Below, in pieces: positions 43,456 to 46,588 of a DNA stretch of 46,588 nucleotides (within the stretch, counting starts at the first letter, position 1; each line of letters begins with the position of its first letter). The stretch comes from Shewanella litoralis (GTDB lineage Bacteria > Pseudomonadota > Gammaproteobacteria > Enterobacterales > Shewanellaceae): contig NZ_WSRZ01000030.1 of assembly GCF_009828585.1 (NCBI RefSeq), forward strand, positions 1-46,588, written 5' to 3'. The notes beneath the pieces were generated by a model, which was not told the DNA's origin, did not search any database, and saw nothing but the letters and a program-made list of their open reading frames with translations. The position numbers were made by a program, and so were the translations under genes.

Positions 43456-45234
43456 ATGAACTTAACCATAGCGTCACTAAAACAAGCTTATCAGAGCGGC
43501 GAAACCACACCACAACAGCTTATTCATACGTTACTTGAGCAGGCAGCCACGCTTGACTCTGTGTGGATACACTTATTGTCAGCGGCAGAAATTCAGCCCT
43601 ATATTGATGCATTGGCAGACAAACCCATGGCGGATCATCCTCTTTGGGGGGTCCCTTTTGCGATTAAAGATAATATTGATTTAGCCGGTATTCCTACCAC
43701 GGCAGGCTGCCTGGAATTTACCTATGTGCCGTTAAAATCGGCCTACGTTGTTGAGCAGCTTATCGCTGCTGGTGCTATTCCGCTGGGTAAAACTAACTTA
43801 GACCAGTTTGCGACAGGCCTCGTGGGGACGCGTTCACCTTTTGGCGCAACACCTAATGCCTTTAACCCTAAATATATTTCTGGGGGGTCAAGCTCTGGCT
43901 CTGCTGTGGCGACGGCAAAAGGTGTGGTTAGTTTTGCTCTAGGTACCGACACAGCTGGGTCTGGCCGAGTGCCAGCATGCTTTAATAATTTAGTCGGATT
44001 AAAAGCCACCAAAGGGTTGTTATCAACCTCAGGTGTCGTGCCCGCGTGTCGGAGCCTTGATTGTGTCAGTGTGTTTGCCCTCACGGCAGTAGACGCTAAG
44101 TCAGTGTTTGCTGTGGCGGCAGAGTTTGACAAATTAGATTGTTATTCACGTCAAAACCCTCAGAGTAATATCGGTCAGGTTGCGGTGCCAAACAGCTTTA
44201 CGTTTGCCGTGCCGCAGCCTGAGCAGCTGGCATTTTTTGGTGATACGCATTATCAAAAAGCGTTTACTCAGTCTGTTGAGTTACTCGAGCAAATGGGGGG
44301 CACTAAAGTCGAGTTAGGTTTTGCGCCACTGCTTGATGCCGCTAAGCTGCTTTATGAAGGCCCCTGGGTGGCCGAGCGATATGTGGCAACAAAAGACATT
44401 GTCGATAACAACCCTTCGGCAATGCTGGACGTTATTTATCAAATTATTTCAGCGGGTGCCGAGTTAACTGCCGCTGACACCTTTAGTGCCTTATATAAAC
44501 TTCAGGCCATGAAACAAATTTCAGATGAGCTGGTGGCTGGTGTCGATGTACTGGTTACGCCCACTGCTGGGAGTCATTACACCATTGCAGAAATCATGGA
44601 ACAGCCGATAGCCCGCAACTCAAACTTAGGCTATTACACTAACTTTATGAATCTGCTTGATTTAGCAGCAGTAGCGGTGCCGACTCAATTTACCGACAAC
44701 AACATGCCTTTTGGTATTACGATTTTTAGCAGTGCTTTTAGCGATCAAAAGTTGTTAACTCTTGCAGAACGTATTCAGCAACAAGCCGCTTTACCGCTTG
44801 GCGCAACAGAATATCAATATCAAGCCGTTGATAACGCGCTGACTAGCAGTGCAGGGTACATTGATGTGCTGGTGTGCGGCGCGCATCTTTCGGGCATGGT
44901 GCTTAACTGGCAACTGACAGATCGCGGAGCCTGGTTAACACAAACCACAACCTCAGCGGCTAAATATCGTATGTACGCTGTACCCGGAGCGGTAGAGCGT
45001 CCTGCGATGATCCGCGACGATGCCAATGGCGTCGCTTTTGAGGTGCAAGTATGGACTATGCCTGTGAGTGAGTTTGGCTCTTTTGTGGAAGGCATTGCTC
45101 AGCCATTAGGGATTGGTAAAGTCGAGTTAGCCGACGGCACATGGGTCACTGGCTTTATTGCAGAGGGTTACGCCGCCAGTATTGGTAAAGACATTAGTGA
45201 GTTTGGTAGCTGGCGCAAATACAAAGCCACTTAA
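43456..45234 (+). CDS. atzF: Allophanate hydrolase
   Basis: A 592-residue amidase-signature enzyme. The catalytic triad region is clear: Lys71 in FAIKDNIDLAG, the cis-Ser in GGSSSGSA (143-150), and the nucleophile Ser169 in DTAGSGRVPA. A C-terminal domain of about 120 residues (from YIDVLVCGAHLSGMVLNW) is the extra AtzF/DUR1,2 domain that finishes allophanate breakdown to ammonia and CO2. The ATG has AAGGA 7 bases upstream. It is the last gene of the guanidine operon, 22 bases after the carboxylase. Confidence 0.95.
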   Translation: MNLTIASLKQAYQSGETTPQQLIHTLLEQAATLDSVWIHLLSAAEIQPYIDALADKPMADHPLWGVPFAIKDNIDLAGIPTTAGCLEFTYVPLKSAYVVEQLIAAGAIPLGKTNLDQFATGLVGTRSPFGATPNAFNPKYISGGSSSGSAVATAKGVVSFALGTDTAGSGRVPACFNNLVGLKATKGLLSTSGVVPACRSLDCVSVFALTAVDAKSVFAVAAEFDKLDCYSRQNPQSNIGQVAVPNSFTFAVPQPEQLAFFGDTHYQKAFTQSVELLEQMGGTKVELGFAPLLDAAKLLYEGPWVAERYVATKDIVDNNPSAMLDVIYQIISAGAELTAADTFSALYKLQAMKQISDELVAGVDVLVTPTAGSHYTIAEIMEQPIARNSNLGYYTNFMNLLDLAAVAVPTQFTDNNMPFGITIFSSAFSDQKLLTLAERIQQQAALPLGATEYQYQAVDNALTSSAGYIDVLVCGAHLSGMVLNWQLTDRGAWLTQTTTSAAKYRMYAVPGAVERPAMIRDDANGVAFEVQVWTMPVSEFGSFVEGIAQPLGIGKVELADGTWVTGFIAEGYAASIGKDISEFGSWRKYKAT

Positions 45235-45254
45235 ATTTGATGTTGAATCTTGAA

Positions 45255-45394
45255 GAGGGATAGCTTACTTGTAATAAAGAGGAACCCGGGGTTTAAATCT
45301 CTATCTTTCGCCCAATAAAAAGGCTCATCATTTCTGATGAGCCTTTTTATTTGAATGTGGCGGAGGGATAGCTTTCTCTAATAAAAAGGAACCC
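45255..45394. repeat. Two ~33-bp direct repeats flanking the operon terminator
   Basis: GAGGGATAGCTT at 45255 and at 45363, each followed by a T/A-rich spacer (TAATAAA) and AGGAACCC. Copy 1 is 45255-45287 and copy 2 is 45363-45394, about 85 percent alike. After copy 1 comes GGGGTTTAAATCTC and, a little later, TTTCGCCCA, resembling a tRNA T-arm and 3' CCA end. This may be the scar of a tRNA-linked integration or a decayed tRNA; no complete tRNA can be folded. Confidence 0.35.
45314..45351 (+). terminator. Terminator of the guanidine operon
   Basis: AATAAAAAGGCTCATCA, loop TTTC, and the perfect complement TGATGAGCCTTTTTATT: a 17-bp stem. It ends the operon after atzF. Confidence 0.9.
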
Positions 45395-46154
45395 AGACTC
45401 TCGAATTAAATAGTTAAAATAGTCGTTTAGATTCATTTGGTTGCAATCATCTTTATCGGTCAAAGCTGCAATTGCTAACTAAGATTGACTTTATTCCTGA
45501 AGTTGAAAAAAGTCAATAATTATGAGGCCTCAAAAGAGCTAACTTTATACATATAAATTTTGAATCATAATAAAGTATAAATCAAACGGGTCTGATAAAA
45601 CTCCACGAGCCCGAACAGACAAAGGAGAAGGTAAACAAAATCGCATGGGGGGGCAGTTGACTTGCGTAGTAGTACGGATTTAATTAGGTCACAGCCTCTC
45701 TTTTAAGTCCGCCTTTTATAAACATCAGGGCAGTACAACCGCTTCTAGCCGTAAATAAGTCGCATCAAAAACAATGACAAGTGTTAGGCTATAGAATAGA
45801 TAGCTAAGGTCAAAAAACCTTCGGTGAGCGGGTGAGCAGAGTATTATTTTAAACTCACCGTGAGCGTCTATATACTGCCATTTTTTACATGCTTATTGTA
45901 AATAATGAGCCCAGTTAACAGCTGGATTTACTCTGTAGCATAGTTTTTCCCTTGATGGTTTCAGGCCTGTACGCAATAATCCGCATCATTTCAAGATAAT
46001 TCACCTTGTCACTGCAAATAAGAAATAGCGGCAATTACTGAAAAGTACAATTCGCACATAACATAAAATGCCAGAGCTTTACTTTTCTTCCGTAAGCACA
46101 TTGCAATGATAAGAATATGAACAAAAATTAACGTGATGGGTACTATTATCATGG
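45395..46154. other. Gene-poor region
   Basis: About 760 bases without a supported gene. It includes a run of seven G near 45649 and short transposase-like residues on the leftward strand (VIVFDATYLRLEAVVLP near 45735-45785) that end at a stop and have no continuation. It is probably decayed or insertion-prone DNA. Confidence 0.4.
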
Positions 46155-46418
46155 CTATATTTTTTCAGCGGGACAATAAATTTCAGCAATTTTAGCCTTA
46201 ATCACATCTTCGCTCTCAGTAAAGTGTAAATCTTTTTTAAACAAATCATCATAACTAACATCTTGAACTTGTAACAGGTAGGCTACCTTAGCCCAAGATT
46301 CAAAATAAAACTGCTTGCTTGAGTCATTACCCCATGAAGCTAATCCGGCACAAAAGCCAATCGTAGGTTTTCCTCTTATATAATCGGCTGAACCTTCAAT
46401 TAGCCATTTTGGCGCCAT
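46155..46418 (-). pseudogene. Truncated metallopeptidase-like fragment
   Basis: An 87-residue frame reading MAPKWLIEGSADYIRG and ending IYCPAEKI. The WLxEGxADY motif is the third-ligand region of gluzincin-type (peptidase MA-like) metallopeptidases, but the HExxH helix that should precede it is missing. The upstream leftward sequence in all frames has stops and no HExxH. It may be the 3' relic of such a gene or a small protein of its own. Confidence 0.45.
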
Positions 46419-46527
46419 AAAAAAATTTATAAAACCAAGCTCTACTCTCTGGTTAGTATGCTCTCATAGACAGGATCTTTAGCAATAAACCTATATTTTA
46501 GATAGAAAAAAGGCCTTATTTATGATC

Positions 46528-46586
46528 TGATAATTGTCGCCAAACAAATCAACATGACCAATAAATAAAGCCAATGACAATTATCA
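46528..46586. repeat. Short inverted repeat at the right edge
   Basis: TGATAATTGTC at 46528-46538 and GACAATTATCA at 46576-46586 are exact 11-base complements 37 bases apart. They could be the outer ends of two insertion sequences or a small element; the window ends two bases later. Confidence 0.4.
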
Positions 46587-46588
46587 CC

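Noticed and set aside
45735-45785. Leftward VIVFDATYLRLEAVVLP, transposase-like
   Set aside because: Only about 17 residues before a stop, with no continuation in other frames; too short to call.
1-46588. CRISPR arrays, rRNA genes, complete tRNAs, prophage structural genes
   Set aside because: Looked for repeats with regular spacers, conserved rRNA blocks, full cloverleafs and phage modules; none seen.

Overview
The window looks like a chromosomal segment from a marine gammaproteobacterium, most likely Shewanella. Evidence: moderately AT-rich DNA, a DUF2999 protein, a satP acetate permease, many small lipoproteins, a two-haem c-type cytochrome, and compact AT-rich genes separated by strong A/T-flanked hairpin terminators. 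The genus call is an inference from gene content; no rRNA or complete tRNA is present to anchor it.

Layout. 1-516 has no clear gene. 517-2609 holds a secreted PL7 alginate lyase and a methyltransferase. 2674-4388 is an AbiE-type toxin-antitoxin locus: the antitoxin gene is intact, but the nucleotidyltransferase toxin gene is split by a ~262-bp MITE-like insertion. 4919-9405 is a Baeyer-Villiger monooxygenase / short-chain dehydrogenase / HSL-type hydrolase operon with a divergent AraC regulator, arranged much like the mycobacterial virS-mymA-lipR-sadH locus. 9409-18000 is ordinary core and accessory material: a cold-shock/excalibur fusion, lipoproteins, a DMT exporter with divergent MarR, DUF2999, an S41 protease and PpiC. 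18183-25435 has an S9 prolyl oligopeptidase, a diheme cytochrome with a lipoprotein partner, a ToxR-like/FidL-like membrane regulator pair, satP and a GcvR-like ACT protein. 25470-34999 has a diguanylate cyclase, an aminoglycoside-phosphotransferase-like kinase, a repeat lipoprotein with a peptidoglycan-binding end, an outer-membrane barrel, a flavin reductase/TauE pair, an ArsP-type permease remnant, a MEST-like hydrolase, an HCCA-isomerase-like protein and a DUF1499 lipoprotein.

The most coherent system is the guanidine-utilisation cluster at 35392-45351. A guanidine-I (ykkC) riboswitch leads an ABC importer (binding protein, permease, ATPase), the two urea-amidolyase-associated proteins (carboxyguanidine deiminase subunits), a 1210-residue biotin-dependent carboxylase and an AtzF-type allophanate hydrolase. 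A second switch of a different class, a guanidine-II (mini-ykkC) pair of ACGA-loop hairpins, sits in the gap just before the carboxylase gene. The 'urea carboxylase' is therefore best read as a guanidine carboxylase. The inferred route is import of guanidine, ATP-dependent carboxylation, deimination to allophanate, then hydrolysis to ammonia and CO2.

45395-46588 is gene-poor and looks like decayed or insertion-prone DNA. It has a truncated peptidase-like fragment, a duplicated ~33-bp motif beside a tRNA-3'-end-like stretch, and a short inverted repeat at the right edge.
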